From assembly GCF_004341885.1 (NCBI RefSeq), contig NZ_SLVX01000007.1, forward strand, positions 124,001 to 188,000: a DNA stretch of 64,000 nt, written 5' to 3'. The stretch comes from Shinella granuli. Lineage in GTDB: Bacteria; Pseudomonadota; Alphaproteobacteria; Rhizobiales; Rhizobiaceae. The notes beneath the pieces were generated by a model. It was given only the letters and a program-made list of their open reading frames with translations, was not told the DNA's origin and ran no database searches. The position numbers and the translations under genes are program-made. Numbering within the stretch: the stretch's first letter is position 1; the number at the start of each line of letters is the position of its first letter. Shown here in pieces: positions 45,872 through 54,112 of this stretch.

Positions 45872-47146
45872 TCAGCCCTGGTTGCCAGCGGTGCCGGTCG
45901 TGCCGTTCAGGGCGCCGGAAACGACGGTGCCGATCAGGCCCTCCACGGTGACACGTTCGTCGAGCTTGCGCTTGTAGTCGGCCGCCGCGCTCTGGCCTTT
46001 CTCCGGCAGGGTCTGCCATTCGATCTGCGCGCCTTTGAAATCGCCGTTCTGCAGCTTGTTCTCGATGCGCGCGACAATCGCTTCCGGCGTATCGCCCTCG
46101 ATGCTGCCGACGGGGCGCACGCGGATCGCCGAGGCGGCGCTCGCCATCAGGCGGTTGAAGATGCCTTCGTCGCCTTCCGGCTGGTGCACGGCATCGAGGA
46201 TGGCATCGGCCGTTCCCTGGAAATCGCGCACGAGATCCGAGCGCGACGGTACGCCGATGGCGGCGTGTTCGCGCAGGCCGGCAAGGGACGGATCGTCCGG
46301 CGAGATGCTGGCGAAGGCCTCCAGTTCGGCGAGATAGGGGCCGCCGCGGTCGATCGCGGTCTTCAGCGCGCTGGCGGCCACGGCCCGCGCCATCTCGATG
46401 TCGCTGCGCGGCTCGTCGAGCTTCTGCTCGGCGGCGGCGATGCGTTCGGCAAGCTGGTTTTCCGTCGCGCTGACCGCTTCGGTGGTGCGCGCGATGGCCT
46501 CGCGCAGCGCCGCAAGTTCCGTCGTCAGCCGGGTCACGTCGCCTTCGAGCTTGCTGACGGCTTCCGGGCTTGCACCGGCGGTGGCGGTGTTCTCACCTGC
46601 CGATTTTTCCAGCGCGGCGATCCGCGTCTCGATCGGCTGGAGATCGACCGGGTTTGCGACCGGGGCTTCGGCCAAGGTTTCGGAAAGCCGCGTCTTCAGG
46701 GCCTCCACCTCGTTCGACAGGGTGGCGACGGCGTCGGATTCGCCCGCCCGGTCGGGCCCGAGCGTCGGCAGGTAGCCGCCATATTGCAGGCTGCCGGCGC
46801 CCAGGAGTGCGATCAGGCCGCCGAGAATGCCGGCCGCCAGCGTGCCGGCATTGCTGCGCTGCGGTGGCGGTGGCGTTTCGGCGCGCACCGGCTCCTCGTA
46901 GGTCGTGCGGGCAGGTTCGATCGGCTCGGCCTTTTCCTCGGCGGGCTCGGCGGCGGTTTCGGCCGCCGCGGGTTCCGCCGTTACCGTTTCGGAGGTTTCC
47001 GGTACCTGGTTTTCCGGCGTTTCGGTTGTCGCCGCGTCCTCGGCCGCCAGCGCCTCGTCGCTGACGGAGGCGGGAACCGCTTCGAGGTCGATCGTCACGG
47101 GTTCGTCGCCTGCCTTCTTGCGACGGGACGGGGTTTCCGGTTCCAT
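45872..47146 (-). CDS. Mitofilin/HemX-like membrane protein
   Basis: A 424-residue protein. The first about 95 residues are acidic and disordered, then a membrane segment (AGTLAAGILGGLIALLGAGSL) and a long coiled coil (AVATLSNEVEALKTRLSETLAE, as LSNEVEALKTRLSETL; SKLEGDVTRLTTELAALREAI, as LEGDVTRLTTELAALREA). The C-terminal domain resembles the mitofilin family found between hemD and hemY in alphaproteobacteria. Mitochondrial mitofilin shapes cristae; bacterial members may shape inner membranes or recruit haem enzymes. It sits in hemC-hemD-X-hemY. A TGCATTGCA palindrome is 22 bases before the start. Confidence 0.85.
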   Translation of the reverse strand: MEPETPSRRKKAGDEPVTIDLEAVPASVSDEALAAEDAATTETPENQVPETSETVTAEPAAAETAAEPAEEKAEPIEPARTTYEEPVRAETPPPPQRSNAGTLAAGILGGLIALLGAGSLQYGGYLPTLGPDRAGESDAVATLSNEVEALKTRLSETLAEAPVANPVDLQPIETRIAALEKSAGENTATAGASPEAVSKLEGDVTRLTTELAALREAIARTTEAVSATENQLAERIAAAEQKLDEPRSDIEMARAVAASALKTAIDRGGPYLAELEAFASISPDDPSLAGLREHAAIGVPSRSDLVRDFQGTADAILDAVHQPEGDEGIFNRLMASAASAIRVRPVGSIEGDTPEAIVARIENKLQNGDFKGAQIEWQTLPEKGQSAAADYKRKLDERVTVEGLIGTVVSGALNGTTGTAGNQG

Positions 47147-47167
47147 GGCGACCTCCTGGCGTTCATG

Positions 47168-47176
47168 TGCATTGCA
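47168..47176. promoter_or_regulatory. Palindrome TGCATTGCA upstream of the mitofilin-like gene
   Basis: A short palindrome like the core of the sites before ppa and sdhC (TGCACTGCA). Nine bases only, so it could be chance. Confidence 0.3.
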
Positions 47177-47244
47177 TTAAACGTAGACAGGGAAGCCAGC
47201 GAGGGAAAGACCCTTGCGGCAAATTCCTCCGCCGTCGTCTGCCC

Positions 47245-47970
47245 TTAGAGCAGATCCAGCAGGCTCTCCTCGTTGGGCGACGAGGCGATGACGGTGGATG
47301 CGGCAAAGCGCTGCGGCACGGCTTTGGCGACATTCGCGCTCATGCAGAGCATCAGCGTCGAGAGGAAGCGCTCGGGAATCTCCACGAGCGGGGAAAGCGT
47401 GAAGAAGGCCCGCGCGCTTTCGCCGGAATAGAACAGCACGGCATCCGGCACCGGCTTGAGAAGCGCGGCCTCCGCCTCCGTGCGGCGCGGGACGACGGGC
47501 ACCATGCGGTAGGCCTCCACGGTGCGGAACGGAATGCCGGCTTCGGCGAGGCGCGCCTCGAAGCTGCGCGCGCGCGGCACGCCGGCGAGATAGAGGATCG
47601 GTTCGGCCGGCATGCCGAAATCCCGGCAATGCGCGACGATCATGTCGGCAAGGTCCCTGCCGTCGCCGCCGGGGGTGAGCACGGTGCGAAAGCCGGCCGC
47701 GCTGGCGGCATCCGCCGAGGCCTGACCGACCGAGAAGACCGTGGTCAGGAGGTGGCGGTCGATCGCATCGCCAAGACGGCCGAAGAGGCGCGCCACCTCC
47801 GCGCTGGTGATGGCGATGGCCGAGTGCCGCTCCGCGAGCGCCGCCTTCACCGCATCAAGATCGTGCTCGGGCTTCGACAGCGGCAGGCAGACGGTCTCGT
47901 GGCCCAGCGCCGCGAGCTTGCGGGCGGTGCGGGCCGCCGTCTGTTCCGGGCGAAGGACGAGGACGCGCAC
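47245..47970 (-). CDS. hemD: Uroporphyrinogen-III synthase
   Basis: Closes hydroxymethylbilane to uroporphyrinogen III. The 241-residue protein has the two-domain low-conservation fold: RVLVLRPEQTAARTARKLAAL at the N-terminus, AIAITSAEVARLFGRLG, VGQASADAASAAGF, and in the second domain the AVLFYSGESARAFF strand and AVPQRFAASTVIASSPNEESLL at the end. It follows hemC with 5 bases between, so it is in the haem operon. Confidence 0.93.
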   Translation of the reverse strand: MRVLVLRPEQTAARTARKLAALGHETVCLPLSKPEHDLDAVKAALAERHSAIAITSAEVARLFGRLGDAIDRHLLTTVFSVGQASADAASAAGFRTVLTPGGDGRDLADMIVAHCRDFGMPAEPILYLAGVPRARSFEARLAEAGIPFRTVEAYRMVPVVPRRTEAEAALLKPVPDAVLFYSGESARAFFTLSPLVEIPERFLSTLMLCMSANVAKAVPQRFAASTVIASSPNEESLLDLL

Positions 47971-47975
47971 GCGGT

Positions 47976-48905
47976 TCAGCCCCAGCTTTCGAAGAAGTCC
48001 GCTCCCGCCTTCTCGCGGATCGCCTGTCCCGCCGTCTCGCCGAGCCGTCCGGCCTCGCTTGCCGGGCCGCTCGTCTCGATCTCGTGGAACCGGCTGCCGT
48101 CCGGCGTCAGGATCATGCCGCGGAACTGGAGATGCCCGCCCTCGACAGTCGCATAGCCGGCGATCGGCGTGCGACAGGAGCCGTCGAGCGTGGCAAGGAA
48201 GCCGCGTTCGCAGGAGACCGCCGCGCGCGTCGCGCGGTCGTCGATGGCGGCAAGCAGGCTTTCCGTGCCCTTGTCGCCGATGCGGCTCTCGATGCAGATC
48301 GCGCCCTGCGCGGGGGCGGGTGGAAAGGAGACGGGATCGAGGATTTCCGTCGGCACGTCGAGCTTGCCGAGGCGTTTCAGGCCGGCATAGGCGAGCAGCG
48401 TCGCATCCGCCTGGCCTTCGGCGAGCTTGCCAAGGCGGGTATCGACCTGGCCGCGGAAGACGATGACGTTGAGATCGGGCCGAAGACGCCGGATGAGTGC
48501 CTGGCGGCGGAGCGAGGCGGAGCCGACGGTCGCACCCTGCGGCAGGTCGAGCAGGCGGGCGACGCTGCGGCCGATGAACGCATCGCGCACGTCCTCGCGC
48601 GGCAGGAAGGCGGAGAGGTGTAGTCCCTCCGGCAGCTTCGTCGGCATGTCCTTGGAAGAGTGCACGGCGAAATCGAGCTCGCCGGAGGAGAGCTGCGCCT
48701 CGATCTCCTCGGTGAACAGGCCCTTGCCGCCGATCAGCGCCAGCGAGCGGTCGGTGATGCGGTCGCCCTTGGTCGAGAGCACGACGATCTCGAACATGTC
48801 TTCGGGCAGGCCATGGGCCGCCATCAGGCGCGAACGGGTCTCGTAGGCCTGGGCGAGCGCCAGCGGGCTGCCCCGCGTGCCGATCCTGAAAGGTTTTGTT
48901 TGCAT
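47976..48905 (-). CDS. hemC: Hydroxymethylbilane synthase (porphobilinogen deaminase)
   Basis: Joins four porphobilinogens into hydroxymethylbilane. The 309-residue protein has [19 protein letters not shown] (residues 6-24), [36 protein letters not shown] and the cofactor-binding Cys in [13 protein letters not shown] (about 244-256). ATG 48905 gives the family start; an in-frame ATG at 48962 lies in the divergent promoter region with tsaD. First gene of hemC-hemD-mitofilin-hemY, on the minus strand. Confidence 0.96.
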   Translation of the reverse strand: MQTKPFRIGTRGSPLALAQAYETRSRLMAAHGLPEDMFEIVVLSTKGDRITDRSLALIGGKGLFTEEIEAQLSSGELDFAVHSSKDMPTKLPEGLHLSAFLPREDVRDAFIGRSVARLLDLPQGATVGSASLRRQALIRRLRPDLNVIVFRGQVDTRLGKLAEGQADATLLAYAGLKRLGKLDVPTEILDPVSFPPAPAQGAICIESRIGDKGTESLLAAIDDRATRAAVSCERGFLATLDGSCRTPIAGYATVEGGHLQFRGMILTPDGSRFHEIETSGPASEAGRLGETAGQAIREKAGADFFESWG

Positions 48906-48978
48906 CCGCCTTGATCCGTTGTTACCGGGATGTCTCGTAACCGGGTTTCCGGCCCATCGCAATCAATCCTAGTGCTTC

Positions 48979-50073
48979 ATGTCGTCCCATCTGACCATTC
49001 TGGGCATCGAAACGAGCTGCGACGAGACCGCCGCGGCCGTGGTCGCGCGCGATGCGGAAGGCCGGGGCGAGATCCTCGGCGAGGTGGTGCTGAGCCAGCT
49101 CGAAGAGCACAGCGCCTATGGCGGCGTGGTGCCGGAGATCGCCGCACGCGCCCATGTGGAAGCGCTCGACAGCCTGATTTCCGAGGCGCTGCTGCGGGCC
49201 GGGCGCTCGCTTGACGATGTCGATGCCATTGCCGCGACGAGCGGGCCGGGGCTGATCGGCGGGCTCATCGTCGGGCTGATGACCGGCAAGGCGATCGCCC
49301 GGGCGACGGGCAAGCCGCTCTATGCCGTCAATCATCTGGAAGGCCATGCGCTGACGGCGCGGCTGACGGACGGGCTCTCCTTTCCCTACCTGATGCTGCT
49401 CGTCTCCGGTGGCCATACCCAGCTCGTCCTGGTGCGCGGCGTCGACGACTACGAGCGCTGGGGCACGACGATCGACGACGCGCTCGGCGAAGCCTTCGAC
49501 AAGACGGCCAAGCTGCTCGGCCTGCCCTATCCGGGCGGCCCGGCGGTGGAGCGCATGGCGAAGACGGGTAACCCCGAGCGGTTCACCTTTCCGCGGCCGC
49601 TCGTCGGCGAGGCGCGGCTCGATTTCTCCTTTTCCGGCCTCAAGACGGCGGTGCGGCAGGCCGCGCAGTCCATCGAGCCGGTGACGGAGCAGGACGTCGC
49701 CGATATCTGCGCCTCCTTCCAGCGCGCCGTCTCGCGCACGCTGAAGGACCGCATCGGCCGCGGCCTCGAACGGTTCCGCACGCTTTTTCCGGATGTCGAG
49801 ACGCCGGCGCTGGTCGTTGCCGGCGGGGTGGCGGCCAATGCGGAGCTGCGCGCGACCCTGCAGGCGCTGTGCGACAAGCATAAATTCCGCTTCATCGCCC
49901 CGCCGCTGGCGCTGTGCACCGACAATGCATCCATGATCGCCTGGGCGGGCCTGGAGCGCATGGCGGCCGGTTTCGCGCCCGATGACCTTGCCGTCGCGCC
50001 GCGCTCGCGCTGGCCGCTCGACCGCGAGGCGGCGACGGTCCTGGGATCCGGCAAGCGGGGAGCCAAGGCATGA
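48979..50073 (+). CDS. tsaD: tRNA t6A synthase subunit TsaD
   Basis: Transfers threonylcarbamoyl to A37 of ANN-decoding tRNAs with TsaB and TsaE. The 364-residue protein has [14 protein letters not shown] (residues 9-22), the metal HLEGHALTA motif with His119 and His123, [12 protein letters not shown], and the nucleotide-binding end [17 protein letters not shown] (about 310-326). Length is a little more than E. coli (337). Divergent from hemC with 73 bases between. Followed by gpsA, overlapping by 4 bases, the order common in rhizobia. Product is the substrate of MtaB (33010). Confidence 0.97.
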   Translation: MSSHLTILGIETSCDETAAAVVARDAEGRGEILGEVVLSQLEEHSAYGGVVPEIAARAHVEALDSLISEALLRAGRSLDDVDAIAATSGPGLIGGLIVGLMTGKAIARATGKPLYAVNHLEGHALTARLTDGLSFPYLMLLVSGGHTQLVLVRGVDDYERWGTTIDDALGEAFDKTAKLLGLPYPGGPAVERMAKTGNPERFTFPRPLVGEARLDFSFSGLKTAVRQAAQSIEPVTEQDVADICASFQRAVSRTLKDRIGRGLERFRTLFPDVETPALVVAGGVAANAELRATLQALCDKHKFRFIAPPLALCTDNASMIAWAGLERMAAGFAPDDLAVAPRSRWPLDREAATVLGSGKRGAKA

Positions 50074-51056
50074 GCAGCACTCCGAGGATCGCCGTCATCG
50101 GCGCGGGTGCCTTCGGCACGGCGCTGGCGAGCGTGGCCGCGGCAAGCGCCGGCGACGTCACGCTGATCGGCCGCGACGCGGCGGCCGTCGACCTGATGCG
50201 CGCCTCGCGGCGCAACGAAAAGGCGCTTCCCGGCATCGACCTGCCGCCGACCCTTTCCTTCAGCGCCGATGCGGCGGCGATCCGCGGCGCCGGCATCGTG
50301 CTGTTCGCCATGCCCTCGCAGGCCCAGCGCGAGGCGGCGCGCTCCCTTGCGCCCCTGCTCGCGCCGGGCACGGCCGTGGTGATCTGCGCCAAGGGCATGG
50401 AAAAGGGCACCGGGCGGCTGCTGACGGAGGTGCTGGAAGAAGAGCTTCCGGGCCGCGAGATCGCCGTGCTCTCCGGCCCCGGCTTTGCCGCCGACATCGC
50501 GAAGGGCCTGCCGACGGCGATGGTGATCGCCGCGCGCACGGCCGAGACCGGCGCCTGGCTGGCGCAGGCCCTTTCGGGGCCGACCTTCCGTCTCTATCCC
50601 TCGACCGACCGCATCGGCGTGCAGCTCGGCGGCGCGCTGAAGAATGTGCTGGCGATCGCCTGCGGCATCATCGAGGGGGCCGAGCTTGGCGATTCGGCAC
50701 GGGCGGCGCTGATTTCGCGCGGGCTTGCGGAACTGTCGCGCTTCGTCGCGGCCCATGGCGGGGAGGGCGCCACGGTCACGGGGCTCTCCGGCCTCGGCGA
50801 CCTCGTGCTGACGGGAACGAGCCACCAGTCGCGCAACCTGCGCTTCGGCATCGCGCTCGGCCGTGATGGCGACGCCGCCGGCTGGTCGGGCGATCTTGTG
50901 GAGGGCGCCTTTGCCGCCTCGGTCGCCTCGGGCGTTGCCGCGCAGAAGGGCATCGACATGCCGATCACCGATGCGGTTGCCCGCATCATCGATGGCAGCC
51001 TCGACGTGAAGACCGCCATCGGGCAATTGATGACGCGCCCGATCACCCAGGAATGA
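50070..51056 (+). CDS. gpsA: Glycerol-3-phosphate dehydrogenase [NAD(P)+]
   Basis: Reduces dihydroxyacetone phosphate to glycerol 3-phosphate for phospholipids. 328 residues: Rossmann motif [16 protein letters not shown] (residues 8-23), [12 protein letters not shown], the catalytic Lys in [17 protein letters not shown] (about 192-208), and the [20 protein letters not shown] substrate site (as [19 protein letters not shown]). Start ATGA overlaps the tsaD stop, so coupled. Confidence 0.96.
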   Translation: MSSTPRIAVIGAGAFGTALASVAAASAGDVTLIGRDAAAVDLMRASRRNEKALPGIDLPPTLSFSADAAAIRGAGIVLFAMPSQAQREAARSLAPLLAPGTAVVICAKGMEKGTGRLLTEVLEEELPGREIAVLSGPGFAADIAKGLPTAMVIAARTAETGAWLAQALSGPTFRLYPSTDRIGVQLGGALKNVLAIACGIIEGAELGDSARAALISRGLAELSRFVAAHGGEGATVTGLSGLGDLVLTGTSHQSRNLRFGIALGRDGDAAGWSGDLVEGAFAASVASGVAAQKGIDMPITDAVARIIDGSLDVKTAIGQLMTRPITQE

Positions 51057-51090
51057 CACAGCGGCCAGGAACAGAAGGAAGGATCGTTTC

Positions 51091-51384
51091 ATGCATTTCG
51101 CATTTCTCTGCCAGGACAAGCCCGGCGCGCTGCAGGTGCGCCTCGATACGCGCCCGGATCACCTCGCCTACCTGAACGGCCTCAATGCCGACGGCAAGCT
51201 CGCCTTCGCCGGCCCCTTCCTCGGCGATGACGGCAAGCCGACCGGCAGCCTCGTCGTGGTCAAGGCCGAGACGATCGAAGAGGCCCGGCAGATCGCGGAG
51301 AACGATCCCTATGCCAAGGCCGGCCTCTTCGCTTCTGTCGAGGTGAAGGCCTGGAACTGGGTCTTCAACAATCCGGAGGCCTGA
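51091..51384 (+). CDS. YciI family protein
   Basis: A 97-residue ferredoxin-like-fold protein. It fits the YciI/YCII pattern: MHFAFLCQDKPGALQVRLDT with a conserved His-containing strand, HLAYLNGLNADGKLAFAGPFL (as HLAYLNGLNADGKLAFAGPF), and AENDPYAKAGLFASVEVKAW. YciI-type proteins bind small ligands and some act as muconolactone isomerase-like enzymes; function here unknown. Preceded by AAGGAAGGA. Same-strand follower of gpsA (34 bases). Confidence 0.9.
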   Translation: MHFAFLCQDKPGALQVRLDTRPDHLAYLNGLNADGKLAFAGPFLGDDGKPTGSLVVVKAETIEEARQIAENDPYAKAGLFASVEVKAWNWVFNNPEA

Positions 51385-51389
51385 TCCGC

Positions 51390-51821
51390 ATGGCATATTG
51401 GCTGTACAAGTCGGAACCCTTCAAGTTCTCCTGGGAGAAGCTGAAGTCGAAAGGGGAGGCCGGCGAAGAATGGGACGGCGTGCGCAACTACCAGGCGCGC
51501 AACAACATGCGGGCCATGAAGATCGGCGACAAGGGCTTCTTCTACCACTCCAACGAGGGGCTGGAGGTCGTCGGCATCACCGAGGTCTGCGGCCTGTCGC
51601 ATCCCGATTCGACGGCCGGCGAGGACCCGCGCTGGGATTGCGTCGACATCCGCGCCGTGTGCGACATGCCGAGGCCGGTCTCGCTGAAGGACGTCAAGGC
51701 CAACCCGAAGCTCGCCAACATGTCGCTCGTCACCTCCATGCGCCTGTCGGTGCAGCCGGTGACCGAGGACGAATGGATCGAGGTCTGCCGCATGGGTGGT
51801 CTCGACAAGCCGCCGCGCTGA
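51390..51821 (+). CDS. EVE domain protein
   Basis: A 143-residue PUA-like EVE protein: AYWLYKSEPFKFSWEKLK at the start, WDGVRNYQARNNMRAMKIGD (residues about 30-49), GFFYHSNEGLEVVG, and the later MSLVTSMRLSVQPVTEDEW. EVE domains bind modified bases such as 5-methylcytosine or act on RNA; the role in bacteria is not settled. It starts 5 bases after yciI, so it is cotranscribed. Confidence 0.92.
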   Translation: MAYWLYKSEPFKFSWEKLKSKGEAGEEWDGVRNYQARNNMRAMKIGDKGFFYHSNEGLEVVGITEVCGLSHPDSTAGEDPRWDCVDIRAVCDMPRPVSLKDVKANPKLANMSLVTSMRLSVQPVTEDEWIEVCRMGGLDKPPR

Positions 51822-51885
51822 TGCCGTCTGTTTTTCGCATCGCTTCCTGGGAAAACCGGCTTCCGCCGCTCGGAGCGATCCCCTT

Positions 51886-52548
51886 GTGAAAACGGATCCC
51901 GAGGTCTTCATCCGCGACAATACCGATGTGCTCTCACCGCCGCATGTGCCGGAGGTGACGCTGCATCTTGCCACCGAGGCGCACGACCTCTGGCTGAAGA
52001 CCGAGGAGGAACTGGAGGAGATCGGCCTGCCGCCACCCTTCTGGGCCTTCGCCTGGGCGGGCGGGCAGGGGCTTGCTCGCCATGTGCTGGATCATCCGGC
52101 GCTGGTGGCCGGCAAGTCGGTGCTGGATTTTGCCAGCGGCTCCGGCCTTGTCGGCATCGCGGCGCGGCTTTCCGGCGCTGCGGCGGTGCTGGCGGCGGAT
52201 ATCGATCCCTGGAGCAGGACCGCGATCCGCCTGAACGCCGCCCTGAACGGCGTCGATCTCGCTTATACTGCCGAAGACATGGTCGGCCGGGACGAGGGCT
52301 GGGATGTCGTTCTGGCCGGCGACGTCTTCTATGACCGCGGTTTTGCCGACATGCTCATTCCCTGGTTCTCGGCGCTTGCGGCGCGGGGTGCGCTGGTGCT
52401 CGTCGGCGATCCCGGCCGGGCCTATTGCCCGCGCGAGCGCATGGAGACGCTCGCCATCTATACGGTGCCGGTGACGCGGGCGCTGGAGGACAGCGAGGTC
52501 AAGAAGACGACGGTCTGGCGTTTTTGCGAAAGCCCGGCAAGAGCGTAA
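51886..52548 (+). CDS. Class I SAM-dependent methyltransferase (ETFB-lysine / Nnt1-like)
   Basis: A 220-residue protein-methyltransferase of the METTL family. SAM motif I is VLDFASGSGLVGIAARLSGA (about residues 80-99), then VLAADIDPWSRTAIRLNAAL (acidic loop Asp) and WDVVLAGDVFYDRGF (motif IV D-x-F-Y). WAFAWAGGQGLARHVLDHP before motif I is typical. The start is GTG 51886 with GGAG 10 bases before; a longer ORF (51796) overlaps the EVE gene. Family members methylate lysines of the electron transfer flavoprotein beta subunit; the substrate here is untested. Confidence 0.88.
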   Translation: MKTDPEVFIRDNTDVLSPPHVPEVTLHLATEAHDLWLKTEEELEEIGLPPPFWAFAWAGGQGLARHVLDHPALVAGKSVLDFASGSGLVGIAARLSGAAAVLAADIDPWSRTAIRLNAALNGVDLAYTAEDMVGRDEGWDVVLAGDVFYDRGFADMLIPWFSALAARGALVLVGDPGRAYCPRERMETLAIYTVPVTRALEDSEVKKTTVWRFCESPARA

Positions 52549-52563
52549 CGCTTGTCGTTGCCG

Positions 52564-53022
52564 TCAGGGGCCCGGGCGGATGACGCAGACGCCGGCTTCC
52601 CAGGAACACCCGTTCTGCCCCGGCGTCACCACGATGACCTTCGACCCGCGGTTTTCGACGAGGGGGGCATCGATCAGGTCGTCGTAATAGCGATCCCGGT
52701 CGATATAGAAATAGATGCCGTTGCCGGGGTCGCGATAGGCCGAGAGGGCGCCGCCGTAGAAATTGCGGTCCTTGCGCCAGTGGCGGTCGCGATGCCGCTC
52801 CACCCGGCGGTCGTCTCGGTCGCGCGGGCGCCAGTCGCGGTGCTCGCGCCGCTCGATGCTGCGGCCGATGAAGCGGCCTTTCGACCAGTCCGTGTCGGAC
52901 TTGTCCGACCAGCCGATATCGGGGCTGCGGTCGCGGGCCGCGGCGGCCGTCATGCCGCCGGCTGCAAGGGCGACCGCAAGCGCTAGAACTTTGGTCGCAT
53001 GGGACGCTGAAAACAGAGTCAT
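52564..53022 (-). CDS. Exported basic protein, RcnB-like
   Basis: A 152-residue exported protein. Signal peptide about 1-27 (VLALAVALAAGGMTAAA). The middle (about 45-90) is very Arg/Asp-rich (RDWRPRDRDDRRVERHRDRH). The C-terminal part has IYFYIDRDRYYDD and one Cys pair in GCSWEAGVC. The Arg-rich, WRKDRNFYGG style resembles small periplasmic RcnB-type proteins, but I cannot assign a function. A perfect CtrA-type site is about 25 bases upstream of its start. Convergent with the methyltransferase gene. Confidence 0.75.
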   Translation of the reverse strand: MTLFSASHATKVLALAVALAAGGMTAAAARDRSPDIGWSDKSDTDWSKGRFIGRSIERREHRDWRPRDRDDRRVERHRDRHWRKDRNFYGGALSAYRDPGNGIYFYIDRDRYYDDLIDAPLVENRGSKVIVVTPGQNGCSWEAGVCVIRPGP

Positions 53023-53046
53023 TCTGTCCTGCCTTCCGGATTACGC

Positions 53047-53062
53047 TTAACAGATCCTTAAC
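53047..53062 (+). promoter_or_regulatory. CtrA-type site near the exported basic protein gene
   Basis: TTAA-CAGATCC-TTAAC at 53047-53062 is a perfect CtrA consensus. It is about 25 bases before the start of the minus-strand exported protein gene (53022), close enough to overlap its promoter. Confidence 0.6.
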
Positions 53063-53189
53063 GGCAAGATGGGGCAGCGCCCGGCAAAAGTCACGGATTT
53101 GGTTATGAATTTTCCCGTTATCGTTAATTGGCGGGGCGCGTCCCGGAATGGCACAAACGCGGCAGGTCGCTTAATCGATTAAATTCATT

Positions 53190-53200
53190 TTGCACTGCAA
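53190..53200. promoter_or_regulatory. Palindrome TTGCACTGCAA upstream of sdhC
   Basis: Identical to the site before ppa (41512-41522). It is about 123 bases before sdhC. A further palindrome TTGTGCACAA is at 53250-53259. Confidence 0.5.
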
Positions 53201-53322
53201 GAAGGCTTGTGGTTCCGCTTTCCGGTGATTAAACGTCGCAATCACTGCATTGTGCACAACATACTGCAATTCCGGAGAAAATTTGTCCAGTTTATGGCTC
53301 TCCGGGGTTCCGTGAGGTTCAG

Positions 53323-53715
53323 ATGGCGAATGTCACTCGAAGCCGGCCGCTCTCGCCGCATCTCCAAGTCTACAAGCCGATCCCGACGATGGTCATGTCC
53401 ATCGTGCATCGCATAACCGGTGCCGCCCTTTACTTCGGTACGGTGCTCGTCGCCTGGTGGCTGATCGCCGCCGCCTCGGGCGAGGCCTATTTCGACTGGG
53501 TCAACTGGTTCTTCGGCACGCTGATCGGCCGTCTCGTGCTCTTCGGCTATACCTGGGCGCTGATGCACCACATGCTGGGCGGTCTTCGCCACTTCATGTG
53601 GGACATGGGCCGCGGCTACGAGAAGCATTTCAACACCAAGCTCGCCATCGTGACCCCGTTCGTCTCCGTCGCCCTGACGGTGCTGGTCTGGGTTGCCGGC
53701 TATCTGGCACGCTGA
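53323..53715 (+). CDS. sdhC: Succinate dehydrogenase cytochrome b556 subunit
   Basis: Membrane anchor of complex II. The 130-residue protein has [20 protein letters not shown] (residues 6-25), about three membrane helices, and the haem-ligand region [18 protein letters not shown] (about 76-93) with the conserved HxxxGxRHxxxD signature. Start ATG 53323 has GTGAGG upstream. First gene of sdhCDAB. Confidence 0.96.
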   Translation: MANVTRSRPLSPHLQVYKPIPTMVMSIVHRITGAALYFGTVLVAWWLIAAASGEAYFDWVNWFFGTLIGRLVLFGYTWALMHHMLGGLRHFMWDMGRGYEKHFNTKLAIVTPFVSVALTVLVWVAGYLAR

Positions 53716-53725
53716 GGAGAGTTTC

Positions 53726-54106
53726 ATGGATATGCGCACTCCCCTCGGCAAGGTTCGCGGCCTCGGCTCGGCAAAGGACGGCACGGAGCATTTCTGGCGC
53801 CAGCGCCTGACGGCCGTCGCCAACGTTCCGCTTCTCCTGTTCTTCGTCGGTTTCCTGATCTGCTACAACGGCGCTTCCTATCAGGAGGTGACGGCCGCGC
53901 TGTCGCACCCGATTGTCGCCGTCCTCATGGGTCTCGTCGTCGTCTCCGGCCTCATCCACATGAAGCTCGGCATGCAGGTCATCATCGAGGACTACGTGCA
54001 TGCGGAAGGGGTGAAGATCGCCCTCCTCATGCTCAACACCTTCTTCGCGATCCTGGTCGGCGGGCTCTGTCTTTTCGCCGTCCTCAAAATCGCTTTCGCA
54101 GGATAA
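53726..54106 (+). CDS. sdhD: Succinate dehydrogenase membrane anchor subunit
   Basis: Second membrane anchor of complex II, 126 residues with three hydrophobic segments ([53 protein letters not shown]). It has the SdhD-type [18 protein letters not shown] (His ligand and quinone-site region, about 72-89). Preceded by GAGGAGAG. The start lies 10 bases after sdhC. Confidence 0.93.
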   Translation: MDMRTPLGKVRGLGSAKDGTEHFWRQRLTAVANVPLLLFFVGFLICYNGASYQEVTAALSHPIVAVLMGLVVVSGLIHMKLGMQVIIEDYVHAEGVKIALLMLNTFFAILVGGLCLFAVLKIAFAG

Positions 54107-54112
54107 TCCATC

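Larger units (their letters stand above)
53023..53322. other. Intergenic region before sdhC
   Basis: About 300 bases, less GC-rich than the genes, with no supported ORF. It holds the CtrA-type site at 53047-53062, the palindrome TTGCACTGCAA at 53190-53200, a second palindrome TTGTGCACAA at 53250-53259, and AT-rich stretches (TTAATCGATTAAA at about 53171) likely to be promoter DNA for sdhCDAB. Confidence 0.65.

Noticed and set aside
51826-51886. Repeat-like dyad ATCGCTTCC ... GGAGCGAT before the methyltransferase gene
   Set aside because: The arms pair only over about 8 bases and overlap the ribosome site of the methyltransferase, so coding or translation signals are the simpler reading.
53105-53185. 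25-residue ORF in the sdhC upstream region
   Set aside because: No ribosome site, no recognisable sequence; chance ORF in AT-richer DNA.
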